This document shows, in pieces, positions 32,482 to 42,931 of a stretch of 64,000 nt of DNA; position 1 is the first letter of the stretch; the number at the start of each line of letters is the position of its first letter. The DNA lies in NCBI GenBank assembly GCA_036362985.1, contig JAYGXS010000002.1, positions 85,349,024-85,413,023 on the forward strand, in the 5' to 3' direction. The position numbers and the translations under genes are program-made. The notes beneath the pieces were generated by a model, which worked only from the letters and a program-made list of their open reading frames with translations, ran no database searches and was not told where the DNA came from. Source of the DNA: Ligula intestinalis (Eukaryota > Platyhelminthes > Cestoda > Diphyllobothriidea > Diphyllobothriidae).

Positions 32482-32659
32482 CATAATTTCGTCAACTAAT
32501 GGAACACCATCAAGTCGGGACCGAGAGATGTGGGTAGGAAGCCTAGTAAGCTCGGAGATACCGGTTGAAAGGTAGTATTCGGAGGTCTTACATCGGATGG
32601 TGGTGGTTAAGGTCGGTAAGGGGAGAGAAATGTTGTAGAAACTGGAAGGTAGGCACCCT

Positions 32660-33095
32660 GGCAGGCATCCAAAAAAGGCCAAGAATTTCTTGAGGCCATG
32701 CACTCCGATGATTCATACATCAACCGGCGTATCGAGTTAGCTGGAGTGTACAAACACCTCAAAGAAAGGTGGAAGAGACTATAGCCGAGAACTGTAGACC
32801 AACATGAACCGCAATTAGCGCTCACACCGGATGACCCGGACTGGCCCCGGAACGACTCAACTTACAGTAGCAACTTAGCCATTGCGACTGCTGCTAATTA
32901 TGCTCGCCGCGATGTGATGCAAATTGCAACTACCAACCAGTGCCCACACTATACGACTATATAACTGTATCAGCACTTTAAAATGTTACTTATTCTTTGC
33001 ACATTTTTCTCAAGTCTGACGACGACCTGGGGATCCAGTGTTGAAAAGTTTTTTCTGAATAAATATCCTCATTTTCCCAAAGGACGCCTTTACTT
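32660..33095 (+). pseudogene. PLE-3 C-terminus, 3' UTR and hammerhead-like tail
   Basis: Reads QEFLEAMHSDDSYINRRIEL, YKHLKERWKRL, stop near 32791: the C-terminal end of PLE-3. After about 215 bases of 3' UTR comes CUGACGA (33016-33022), CCUGGGGAUCCAG, GAAAA, and AATAAA, the same arrangement as at 30945. Stem I and the GAA segment are diverged. Confidence 0.75.
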
Positions 33096-33254
33096 GAAAA
33101 TAGAAATGTTGTCATAGGACAACGTAGATAAACCTGCAGTAAAGGGTATCCAGTTTTCAACACTCCCAGAGCTTGTACGAGTACGCAGACCATCGCAAAT
33201 GATGAGGTAGTGTGTTGCTGCCCCACGAGGTGGGTGCCTTTATCGCAGGCTGTA

Positions 33255-33325
33255 ATGTTGACAACAGAAGGATCCCCAAATCAGACGGAATCCGAAACGT
33301 CAGGAAAATAAAGCTCTTTTTCCAT
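33255..33325 (+). ncRNA. Degraded PLE-1 tail
   Basis: CAGACGGAAUCC, GAAACGUC, AGGAAAATAAA matches the 3' half of the PLE-1 hammerhead region. The CUGANGA half is not recognisable. Confidence 0.4.
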
Positions 33326-33716
33326 TGGTCGCGCTTGCTTCTTCTGAACTGCTCCCGGAACTCGCATAGTTACGTCCATTGGCGATCCCCAAATCACAAG
33401 TCAGGGAAGATGGGATTGGTGGACAGAGCTTTACTGCCGGAAAATGAACCGTACAAAGGTGTGTTATGAGCCAGCTGCAAGCTGCACGCCAGGTAGGTCA
33501 GTGAAGTTGTGCTGCCTTGCCTGCGTCTGCAGCCAATCAAATGAAGCGGGAGTATCGATTACCTTTGAGCTTAGACGCTTATAGAGCAGCGAGTTGATTA
33601 ATGGCGTGAGAAAGACCGATAGTGCGCGGATTAGATAAATACGCGTGGGAGAAGGGCCTGGCAGAGCGAAGGCAGAATGGGTCACGTGCAGTTGCGCCGG
33701 GCGACAGACTCCTACA
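33326..33716 (-). mobile_element. LTR-2 copy c (inverted)
   Basis: Minus strand starts TGTAGGAGTC at 33716 and shares gcgcaactgcacgtgacc, tcgatactcccgc and cggttcattttccggcag blocks with 21608-22009. The putative end, CGCGACCA at 33326, gives 391 bases. No matching target duplication is seen, so the far end may be altered. Confidence 0.65.
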
Positions 33717-34009
33717 CGGCCACGACCATTTACTTGTGGTGAAGAGCGCATGCTTCGCATCTACCACATGCTTCCCTCTTCCGACTTGGTGGGGAATTGG
33801 ACTCATTGCCTGAGGTGAGGCCAACGCGTGTCACCCACTGGTTTTGAAATCACAAAAAAGAAGGGGGGCAGGCGGCCGTACAAATAATCATAAATGAAGA
33901 TGTATTGCTTTCCATACGAGCACTGAAAAATCTTAGCTCTAGAGGTGCCTTCAAGTCCAGATTTTTAGCCTGCTGTGTGAAATTAATTCAGTTCTCACGC
34001 TGCGCTACG

Positions 34010-34140
34010 CGCCCTGGCTTTGAAGGTTGCCAACTGAATATTACAGTCAGACCTCGAAATATGTGTTTGTGCAGAGTAGCCCATTGGCGGTCTACGAGTC
34101 AGGCTGCAATGGCTCCTTAACGTGATCTCTAACACAAAAA
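34010..34140 (+). repeat. R1 fragment
   Basis: tttgaaggttgccaactga, gagtcaggctgcaatggctc and taacgtgatct blocks match the R1 copy at 37735, same orientation. Confidence 0.7.
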
Positions 34141-35014
34141 TATGTGAGATGTGGGCCATTCAACCCCTTTGGTGATATATCAGCAGCTGGATCGACTCGT
34201 CACACCAGTTAATCGAGCGATTTGGACGATGGCTGTGGCCCGGGAATGGGAATAGTGCAAAAGTAGCTAATGTAGGCCCACTCATACACCCTAGTCCCAG
34301 CATTCTGTCCTGCAAAAACGGTGGTTATAGAGTTTTGGGGGTGGGGAAATAGAGTAGGCAGAGAAGGAAATTTTTAGAAGTAAGTGTAAAGTGAAAAAAA
34401 TGTAGTCAAAGTTACTTCCCGCGGCCGATGGGAGTAAGTTGTTCTGCATGTAAATTGAAAGTGTGTGCGGGGCTTTGCGCCGCGGACTATACTAATCTAA
34501 CCCCAGAATGGTAAGTTGGACTTCATATAAGTTGAAGTAGACGACCTCCTAACCACCATTTCAATCTTTCAGGAATTTTAAGAAACCTACAATTTGATAA
34601 TCGGGTTTTTTGGCAATAAGTTAAGCGATAAGACAGATTAGGAAAATCTACAGATATAAATCAACAACACTTCTAGATTCAGTAAAATAAAATGCATTTA
34701 GCATTTATTAAAGTATATTCCACTGCATGTCCTAATTCTCCTCCTATAAAACCCTATAATCCCCGTTTTCATAGGAAAACATGCAGGGAGTAAGGATAAA
34801 TGAGTGGGGCTACATAAGCTACTGTTGCCAGGAATAGTAAGTGAAATCGACGGCTGAACGTCACTATAAACAATCTGACGCTCAGTAGCTGTGTCAAGCG
34901 GTGATGAAATACCGGCGAAACGCATCTTTGGGCCTTAAGCTAGTACCTATGCTGTCAGTATGGTACATTACAACAAGATGCCGCGCTTGAAGGTATCCCG
35001 CTGCGCTTAAAGCT
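34141..35014. other. No gene; short repeat with 17030-17130
   Basis: About 100 bases (34880-34980, with aataccggcgaaac) resemble 17045-17130. Otherwise nothing recognised. Confidence 0.45.
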
Positions 35015-35170
35015 GTGAATTGAAAGGTTGCCGAATGACCGGATAACATGGACCGCGCGGTCAGCAAAGTGTAGGTTTTTGTGGAGTGGCCGACTGGCGG
35101 CCTAAGAGTCAGGCGACACTGCCTCCTTTTTAATGTGACCCCCTGGGACTCTCGCACATGTCAGAGTTGA
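35015..35170 (+). repeat. R1 fragment
   Basis: aaaggttgccgaatgaccgg, gaccgcgcggtcagc and agagtcaggcgacactgc blocks match R1. Confidence 0.7.
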
Positions 35171-35329
35171 ATCGCTCAACCCCTTTGCGTGTGAAATCCC
35201 GGTGTCTGCGTTTGGGGGGATGCAAGTCATGTACGTGGTACGTGTACACGAGACAATTAGATATAGCAACAGATACACCCACTGTCCGCACCAGTTAACT
35301 GACCGGCTCGAGCGGTAGCTAGGACCTAG

Positions 35330-35970
35330 GAATAAAGAGTGAGGTCAACGGCCCAGCGCATTTTCCCTGCTATAAACAATGTGACACGCTAGAAGTTCTT
35401 ATCACGGTGTGCTAATGGTCGTGGCTCAGAGGATTATCAGCTGATGGGATCATTCAGACCACGCGGTCAGTCGAGTCGGTGTTTGTGTGTATTGCTTGGC
35501 TAGCGGACTAAGAGTCAGGCTGCAATGGCTCTCTCTTAAGGTGGCCCTTATGACACCCTCATTCCGTGGGATCTGAACCAGAATGTGTAGGCTTAGACCA
35601 GGTGATGTATAAGAGGTGGGTAATGCCGTAGCCCAGGCTGTATGAGCTGGGACTCGTGTCACTGCTTCCATTGGGCAGTGGTGGCACCCTTAGGTGCACA
35701 CACAGGCACCAACCATCCATGGCCATGATGGTATTAGCACCCGGTGGGAACTGAGTCTGCGTGGTGGGCACTGGCCGCGCCACCAAATTGCGCCTCCGGT
35801 CTTCTTGACCCTGTTTTAGCAGCGGTCACCAGGGAGCGATGGAGGAAAGAGTATGGTACGTGCAGGATACGTCCACTCACTCTTAAAACGAATTCACGCA
35901 TAAGTGACCTTCTCTGCATCAACACCATGCTATAGAGCACACAGTGGACGTCTTAAAAATCGATGGTCGA
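35330..35970 (+). repeat. Repeat R1, longer diverged copy
   Basis: Contains the R1 lead-in (gtgaggtcaacggcccagc), the accacgcggtcagtc block, the agagtcaggctgcaatggct block and the distal block with gagcacacagtggacgtc. Middle portions are rearranged. Confidence 0.65.
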
Positions 35971-36189
35971 ACTGTCGACCTGTTCTCCTCAGTCTCGTGC
36001 TCTACGTTTATAATGAGGAGCAGCCAATGATAACTATCATCTACCGAACTGGTGATTTGTTTCCAACATCCAACCTGCTCAGCTGACCACGCGAGTCTCC
36101 ATGGCTGGTATACATAGTCCCCTGCCCGCCGATGACCACGCAGTCAACACCATGACGACGAAAAGTTTTTTTTTGCCACAAGCATGGTC

Positions 36190-36335
36190 CGATGAAAGGG
36201 TAGCCAATCGACGGGACAATGCGAACCGCGCGATCAGTCCTGTGCGTGTTTGTGTGCGGAGTGGCTGATCGGTGGGCCAAATTTTAAGCTGCAATGACTT
36301 CTTTTTAAGATGGCTTTGAGGGTACAAAAACTAGC
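36190..36335 (+). repeat. R1 fragment
   Basis: gtagccaatcgacgggacaa, accgcgcgatcagtcctgtg and gtggctgatcggtgggcc match R1 at 37735-37830. Confidence 0.7.
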
Positions 36336-36711
36336 TGGAAGCACTCAACAGTGTTAGGGTAGGGACACGGGAACAGGAACCGTCCAGGATCTAAGTGGCT
36401 TTGCGTCAAATCCCGGAAAATTAAGTTGATGCTGCAGGGTTCGAAGTAGTGGCTGTACCCGGATCACTACCATCATGAGGCCGAATCCCAGGTTGGAAGT
36501 TTTAAAGCAGAAGGCACCTCTGATAAAGGTTTATTGTGTACAGAACTTCCGCTTGCAGTCTCAGACGGAAGTGGCCACTGGCGAAGCCATGGCTAGTGTT
36601 GACTGCGTTCAGCCAGACCTGAGAGAGTCGACTGTCTGTTGTGTGGGATGATGACAGTTGCCTGTACATGATTGTGAAGAGAGTTCAAGTGTTCTGTTCT
36701 TGGTGTGTTGC
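36336..36711. other. No recognisable feature
   Basis: No repeat, tRNA-like unit or coding family seen. Confidence 0.4.
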
Positions 36712-36802
36712 AATTGCCCGAGCGGATGTTGTCCGCATAGGCCCCCTGCTGCGTGGCCGCGGCTTGGCGGGTTCAAGGGGCAATTGAAAAACCTCTACTA
36801 GC
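36712..36802 (+). mobile_element. tRNA-like SINE head S3
   Basis: CAATTGCCC at the start can pair with GGGCAATTG at the end as an extended acceptor stem. An A-box-like GCCCGAGCGGATG and a B-box-like GCGGGTTCAAGG lie between. The following 160 bases are shared in part with 42160-42345. Confidence 0.5.
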
Positions 36803-36960
36803 TGGGCACGCGTATACATGCGTGTGTGCTCGGGTGTGGAGCACGTGTGTGAGTGAGTGAATATCGGTCAAGGGGTCTTCAAGTCAGCAAGTGTGAACAG
36901 CCGCGTGCAAATACAAATGACGTTAGGGGCCGCGGACATTGCAGAGCGAAGGGGGGAGGA
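36803..36960 (+). repeat. Repeat R4, copy a
   Basis: Matches 42160-42345: atatcggtcaaggggtctt, and the gccgcggacattg region. It also has TG/TGCG-rich sequence just before. Confidence 0.55.
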
Positions 36961-36984
36961 CAGGCCTCGTTGCCGTCAACCGCA

Positions 36985-37055
36985 ATGCTCAAGGCGAAGG
37001 TTAGGGTTGAATTCAGGGTTCGGTTTAAGGTTGGGGTTAAAGTCAGTGCTAGGAT
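36985..37055. repeat. Degenerate telomere-like words
   Basis: aaggttagggttgaattcag, ggtttaaggttggggttaaa: variants of the TTAGGG unit. Confidence 0.4.
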
Positions 37056-37484
37056 GGCCGAGCACGTGAGCCAACACCCTTGTCATCCAGACAGACATCC
37101 CGAGGTCACACCGGACAGAGGCGCGCGAACAGAGGTAAGCGCACAGTCACGGTCACGCCGCCGGATTATGCATGTCCTTGCGAGATCAACCAGCAGTCGA
37201 CGGCTACCCAGCTGGACCAATAAGAAGGGACACAGTGGGCACGGACCGATTGCCTTTAAATACGAGAGCGGACACGGGAGGCGGGACTTGCTGCAGACGA
37301 AAACGCCATGATGCGACCACAGACGACTTGCCGGCGAACACGGGACAAGTTGAATGACACGTGCTGCGTTGAGGTTTACGCAGGAATTGTTATAGTAAAT
37401 TATATTCGGCTATCCTGTTCTGCGTTCTCTTCCTAACACGTAACTGGGGGACATAACCGGTGTTGGCACAGGAACACACTCGGT
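37056..37484. other. No recognisable feature
   Basis: A 152-residue frame ending at 37311 is Arg-rich and of low complexity. No domain is recognised. Confidence 0.4.
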
Positions 37485-37625
37485 TACAGCAGTCAGAATT
37501 AGGGTTAGGGTCAGGATTATATTAAGATTTGTGTTCGTGATAATTGTAGGCTGTGGCTTTAGGGTATCACTAAGATTAAGACTAAGTTTAGAGTTTAGAT
37601 TTATGGTAAGGTTTGTTAGGGCCAC
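37485..37625. repeat. Degenerate telomere-like stretch
   Basis: Includes aattagggttagggtcagg and further diverged agg/taag words up to ggtttgttagggcc. Confidence 0.5.
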
Positions 37626-37734
37626 GCAGTGACCCGATGTGAGAGGTAGGAAAAAGAGAGACGTCGACGGCTCGGGCACTTTCCTTGTTATCAACACTCT
37701 GAAGCTAGCACGGTGCACTAAAAGCCCTGGCTTA

Positions 37735-38150
37735 GAAGGTTGCCAACTGACGGGATAACTCGACCGCGCGGTCAGTCCTGTGCGTGTTTTTGCGGAACGG
37801 CCGGCTGGCGGACCGAAAGGCAGGTTGCCATGGCGTCCTCTTAACGTGACCTTTATGGCGCTCCCATTCAGCTGGAATTCGAGTCACCCCCAACTTTGCT
37901 ATGGTGTTCGTGGTTGTGGTGGTCCACACTGCATGGGTATGCACTCTCTTCCATCTCCGGTATTCTTGCCTGCGTATCAACACCGGACACTGGTAGGAGA
38001 GCGGAACAGAGAGTGACTCAGATGCAGCGTAAGTCACCGTCTATACTGCGGAGCACACGATGGACGTTGCCGAAACCGACGGTTTAACTGTCGTTAAGGT
38101 TAAGACACGGGGTCATTTCCCCTCCTGAAATTTTGCCTAAAACCACCTTT
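37735..38150 (+). repeat. Repeat R1, long copy in plus orientation
   Basis: The clearest plus-oriented R1: gaaggttgccaactgacggg, ctcgaccgcgcggtcagtcc, ggctggcggaccgaaaggc, cggtattcttgcctgcg, agcacacgatggacgttg. It is the reverse complement of 4262-4760. Confidence 0.8.
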
Positions 38151-38156
38151 TTTAAG

Positions 38157-38560
38157 GGACAAAAGATTCGGTCGCTAGGACGACACTTTTATTCGCCTGA
38201 CGTTTCGACATCCGTCGCGCATTCTTCATCAGAAATATCATCAGAAAACAGTAACAGAAGCGGGTGATACGTGCACAGGAGGTTGCAGTATTTATGGGAT
38301 ACAATAATTTTTCTGCACACTTATGACAACGACAATCAACGATACTTGCCCACTCGTGCGTTACTTGCTTCCTGACCGGCATGCAGACCATGGTCTGCTG
38401 AACTTGCATCACGCGTGGTGGAATTGGACCTGATGATTACTCGGCCATTTGATTCCTCAGTATTGGCGTAAGACGTCGCGGTGGCCTTTGCGTTCCCCAA
38501 GTGGCGACTTAATTTGGGTAAATTGAGCCTCAGCACTGAATATGGATTGGGCAAGTCGTT
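38157..38560 (-). ncRNA. PLE-1 tail with hammerhead motif and 3' UTR lead-in
   Basis: Minus strand: UAUUU, CUGAUGA (38232-38226), GCGCGACGGAUGUC, GAA, ACGU, C, AGGCG, AATAAA, tail TCCTAGCGACCGAATC. Stem I is weakened (U-A and two U-G pairs). Upstream to 38560 is the non-coding region seen before other PLE-1 tails. Confidence 0.65.
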
Positions 38561-39339
38561 GCACTTGTTTAAAGTTGGCGGGGCGTTCCTATTCTTATGT
38601 AATTTTTAGGTGGCCATCGTTACCCAGTAAACTTTTTGTTCAGCTGATCTCATTGTCTTCTTCTGGCCCCAGATTTCCGAAAATTACACGAGAGTAATTA
38701 AAAGCTACCACCGTTACTAACTGCAGCCCGCGGAAGATATTTCACTGAGAATGATTAGTAAGGCCAAGGCTATATCTATTCCCCCGCCCAACTGCTTAAA
38801 GTATTAAGTGGTTAAACATTTACTTCTTGGCTAGGGAACGTAAATTAATATGTAGTTGTGGCGGAATTCATCAAAAAATTTTCCATTAAATAAGATTATG
38901 CTTGTTTATGTAAACTAAGAGAATTAAATTCAACCAACATTAACCTCTATTGCATAGAATACGAAATGCATTCGAGGGATATTTGATCTTACGCAGGCAG
39001 AATTAAAAATAAAATGGAAATTAGTCCTCCTATAGGTGGAATGTAACGAAAAAATTTAAAGTTAAGCTACCGAGCATTTGAAAGTAGATTTTTATTATAA
39101 TTCGACGGGAGTTTTTGGCCTCTATAATCATGCTTGCCGATATTTCCTTTTCATTGGCAGAAGATAGACATTCTAGCATTCGCAATTAGCTCTACCTTAC
39201 TAGTCGTCGGTTAGCAGTTTGCAATTATTTCCTGTTTCAAGCCTTCGATAAAGCCTATCAAACGGTTTTGAATAAAAAGTAATTAATTCTAATAACTACT
39301 GCTACTGCTGCGAATACTAGCACTAATGCTACTAACGAT
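38561..39339. other. AT-rich, no recognisable feature
   Basis: AT-rich spacer with no coding or repeat match. Confidence 0.4.
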
Positions 39340-39980
39340 GTTACAGGACTTTTGCCTCCGCACCAGGGGCTTGCCTGCTCGCGGCTAGGATTTCAATCCC
39401 GCCCTCCCCCTAAACACACACTCACTCGAGTCCGCCATCAAACCTGGGGTATCTGTCTCAGCCAGCTAGATGACAGTAAATCGGCTGGGCGCACAGCGGC
39501 GGACAGCTGGCTAGCGGTCACGGCCGGCTTGGGAGGGGGGGGGGCGCTTGCATGAGCGCATACGATGGCGAGATAACGCCTCCGCCATCTCCCCCTCCCC
39601 TCTGTCCTCGCATCCGGCCGAAGCAGCGGCAGTAGCGCACCTGGGCCGGGCAGACGCTGGGTTTGCTGTTAGTGGGGCAAAAAGGAGGTTAGCGGACGAG
39701 ACGGTGGACAGGATACTGGGACCGTGCTGGTGAGGGGGGAGGGGGGGGGAGAGGGGGTCAATCGCCACCACTGCCTTCTCACTGCTGGCAAAACCGTGTT
39801 GAGGGCCGAAGGAGGCGGTCAGTGTTCACAACCGGTCCTCGAAAGTAGATGCATTAGTGTTGCCAAAGCGATGGCGAACCTGCCCGAGTAACCGAACTGC
39901 CCCGACATGTGTAAGTACGCGCGTGATACGATGTCCGAATGAAGTGGAGGGGGGAGCCGGTGAGTACGAAAGTAATTACA
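39340..39980. other. GC-rich block with G runs
   Basis: GC-rich with G runs (about 39533-39544, 39725-39758) and CpG-rich parts, similar in character to 7080-7620. No protein family recognised on either strand. Confidence 0.45.
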
Positions 39981-40274
39981 CTCAATGCTGGCTAGGTTGT
40001 GAAGTGACAGAGTCGATCGAAACTGCTATCGGTAATGGACTCTGTGGCCGAATTATCCAGCTGGGTGAGTCATTTCAACATACAAGAGTATGATAAATTT
40101 AGAAGTGGAGCAGGTAGGCAGCCTTCGGTTAGACCTCATTAGTGAGTAAAGGAAACTGCTGCAGCAGATAAGTGAGGGTAGACTTTGGCATTTTGGTTGA
40201 ATAACCAGAATATCTATTCCCGAATAAATGAAAAGGTTCGCGTTCCAGACATCTGCATGGATAAGAAAGAAAAC
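39981..40274. other. No recognisable feature
   Basis: Nothing supportable seen. Confidence 0.4.
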
Positions 40275-40355
40275 TTGTCGAGCACCGGATCAATAGATTT
40301 ATTGGCCCGAGCTTTCGAACTCTTGCAGGAGTCCATCTTCAGAGGTGAGAAGTAG
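40275..40355 (-). ncRNA. Hammerhead motif of a further PLE family (PLE-5)
   Basis: Minus strand: ACCU, CUGAAGA (40342-40336), stem II GGACUC/GAGUUC with a CUGCAA loop (six pairs, one G-U), GAA, AGCU, C, GGGCC, AATAAA. AGCU is a four-base palindrome. Three of four stem I pairs form. Predicted cleavage is after the C at 40309. The flanking PLE ORF is absent. Confidence 0.65.
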
Positions 40356-40644
40356 CAACAAAACGAGGGTAATTAAAGTGGCCATGGGCTAATAAACTGT
40401 CAGAAATAATCAGGTTGTCAGGGCGTTAGAAACAGCTATCAAAAGGGATGGGAGAGGAGGGCAATTAGCTGTCAGTGGAGTCGGGGGCAATTATAGTGGT
40501 ATATCTACTTGCGAAGGCAGTGGAAAAATGGAAAACTCACAGAGCCTGAAGATAGGTTCTGTGAGACAGAACTCAACTGTTGTCCCCCTTCGAAATAACG
40601 CTGGACGTTTCACCCTTCAATTATCATGGCTGCAACCGCTACAC
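40356..40644. other. No recognisable feature
   Basis: Nothing supportable seen. Confidence 0.4.
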
Positions 40645-40740
40645 GTAGCTCAGGCGGTTAGACCATTGGCTGAACTGAAGCCTTCCCCCTGCCTTCGTGA
40701 GCTCGAATCCCACTAAGGCAGCCAAATTTTCACATATTTG
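40645..40740 (+). mobile_element. tRNA-derived SINE S2, copy b
   Basis: A-box-like TAGCTCAGGCGGTTAGACCA, TTGGCTG...AAGCCTTCCC, B-box GAGCTCGAATCCC, then GCAGCCAAATTTTCACA. The post-tRNA tail is shared with the copy at 9280-9378, showing a mobile unit. Confidence 0.7.
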
Positions 40741-40783
40741 TCAAGAGAATTCGGCAAATCTGCCAAACATCTTCTAGGTACAC

Positions 40784-42157
40784 ATTATGCGCCATAATTC
40801 GTGCAACATGCCGACATATGCGAAAGATTGATAGTCATTCGCTAATCGGCATCGATTCAGGTTGTGATAGTGATTATCGTGTAGTCTACTCTGAAGTTAT
40901 TTTAGTCATGATAGGGTGCTGGCTTTTTAATGAGCTTCTTTATGACCACTAGGAAAACGTATGTACTGTAAAAAGTAACAACTTAAATAGTATGCGTTTT
41001 CATCATTGATTTTGACTGCCTTTATAAATTTAAATATATTTTATGGCAAACCTGCACTAAAAAGTTATCTCTTGTACTTCTTTCGTTGGAAATTACGCCT
41101 CCTTTAATTTTTTTAATTAAAGAAAATGTATCTTTCGGTTTTAGAAACATTTATGAGGTGTGAGGTCTTCATTCATAATACAAAGTTTCCGTCAATTTAT
41201 TAATGCTGCCTATACTGTATAAAGCATGTTCCACCTATTGCAAAATTTTATGAGAACTATCTGACTTCTTCCTCACACCATAGGCAAAAACGTACATTTC
41301 CTTAAACAGAATGTACACAGCGTGCAAGTTTGAACCTTGAATTCAAGTGTAGCATTCAGAAGGCTTCAAAATGATTCGGCAATTTAGAAACATTTTTATA
41401 ACCGAAAGATACGCTTTCTTCAGGTATAAAATTTAAAGAAGGCGTAATTTTATACCAAAGGAGCACAATAAATAATTTTTTCGTTTACGTTTTCACAAAA
41501 TATATTTGAATTTATAAAGACAGTCGAAATCAATGATAAATACGCATACTATTTAAGTAGCTACTTTTTAGAGTACATAAGTTTTGTTAGTGTTCAGAAT
41601 GGAGCTCGTTGAAAAGCCTGCATCCTATCATGACTGAAATGACTTCAGAATAGACGACACCATAATCACTATTGTAGGAGCCCGCTCCGCCAGCGCTGCC
41701 ATGATCACTCATCTGCCTGGTCTGTCAATGTGGCCAGTCAATCGATTTTTGGCGCATCGCTGATTACTGGTTCACACTGGACTCGCCTCGCCACTTGTGA
41801 GAACTGATCTACTAAGCGTGAATTGGCAATCAAATCAGTCAATCAATTTTTGCGTACCACTGATTACTGGTATGCACCGGATTTGTGGTCAGCGCTGACA
41901 GAAACCCACTTCACCCCTGAGGCCTGGTGAACGGACGCAGCAAGTAACTGGCTCCCGATTCAGCTTGTACAATTCCTTCTTGATGTAGTAAAGAAGTTGT
42001 CCCATCAACTCTGTCTTGCCTGCCTTGATTTGGGGAAGCCTTCCGTGGTCGACGCGATAACTAGCGACACTATCACAACCTGAGTCAATGCCGATTAGCG
42101 AAAGAGTATCAGTCTTTCGCAGATGTTGGCATGGTGCAAGAATTCTGGCGCATAATG
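40784..42157. mobile_element. Foldback element F1, copy c, split by a solo LTR
   Basis: Ends are inverted ATTATGCGCCA (40784 onward, and GGCGCATAAT to 42157), followed by ATAATTCGTGCAACATGCC and its inverted partner. Internal arms are inverted as in copy a. The right arm is interrupted at 41673-42069 by LTR-2 copy b. Confidence 0.85.
41673..42069 (+). mobile_element. Solo LTR, family LTR-2, copy b
   Basis: 397 bases starting TGTAGGAGCC and ending GCGACA, flanked by CTAT (41669-41672 and 42070-42073). The host F1 sequence reads continuously across the site once it is removed. Internally, two diverged copies of a caatcRatttttg...gattactggt block are about 100 bases apart. Confidence 0.85.
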
Positions 42158-42159
42158 CA

Positions 42160-42345
42160 CGTGCAGGCGCGTGTGTGTGCGCGCGCAATGATATCGGTCA
42201 AGGGTCTTCAGGTCATTGAGCCAGAGGCAGCCACCTGTAAAGTCGCGGGCATTGAGCAAGGGACCCAGACAGCATTGTTGGCTGTCCGCTACAAACATGT
42301 TTTAACAATACAAGTGCGACGCCGTTTCAAGGTCAGTCAGTGTGA
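42160..42345 (+). repeat. Repeat R4, copy b
   Basis: TG/GCGC-rich start, then tatcggtcaagggtcttcag and tcgcgggcattgag, matching 36820-36960. Confidence 0.55.
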
Positions 42346-42464
42346 ATAAAAAAAAGACCGAGAAGGGACCAATAGCCTGCAGGTAAGATAGAAGTTCACT
42401 GTCTGACGTGGCCGCCGATTGGCCACTGCGGACTATGTCAGTCTGCCCAAGTAGGCGAGATCGG

Positions 42465-42931
42465 CGTGTTAGGTGACCTGCAGTACAGAAAGGTTCATCC
42501 TCAGAAGTATTGGTGAACGCAACAAGAAGCCTGCTAACTTAACCGCAGAAAAGAAAGACGTAGTAATAAGAGTGTTTTTCTTAGGAGATTCAACAAGCGA
42601 GCTGGTAAAACGACGCCTTAACACTGCGATCAGAAACGCTTTCCCCGCGGCGGACTTACGTGTGCGATTCACGAACTCTCCCCTTCTACGATTGGGAGGT
42701 AAAGACCGACCTCCGTTGAAGGCCACCTCCATGTGCATCTACTGTTTCACTGACTCCTGTGGAGCAGGATACATTGGCCGAACAACGAGGCGCCTGGAAA
42801 AGAAAGAACGTGAACGCGTACCGGCCTGGTTAAGCAAAGGTGAAACTAAATCGATCTCGAGCTGTATCCTCGCCCACCTTGTCGATACGAATGCTCGAGT
42901 CAATGTTAATAAAGGCTTTCAGGTCTCATAA
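42465..42931 (+). pseudogene. PLE-1 fragment: RT thumb end and GIY-YIG domain
   Basis: Open frame of 152 residues with no internal stop. VIRVFFLGDSTSELVKRRLN and DLRVRFTNSP are the RT-to-endonuclease linker. TSMCIYCFTDSC is the Cys-rich turn, GAGYIGRTTRRLEKKERER carries YIG and the conserved Arg residues, and CILAHLVDTNARVNV follows. The linker closely matches the better PLE at 63770-64000 (VLFQGDAASELLSRRLN, TTSMCI). The copy is 5'-truncated and ends where it meets the LINE, so catalytic residues beyond the His block are lost. Confidence 0.85.

Noticed and set aside
34880..34980. Hammerhead-like string gtgatgaaataccggcgaaac (also near 17060)
   Set aside because: No stem II can form between the two core parts and C3 is changed; kept only as a shared short repeat.
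36853..37311. 152-residue Arg-rich frame as a gene
   Set aside because: It lies over repeat R4 and telomere-like sequence; composition explains it.
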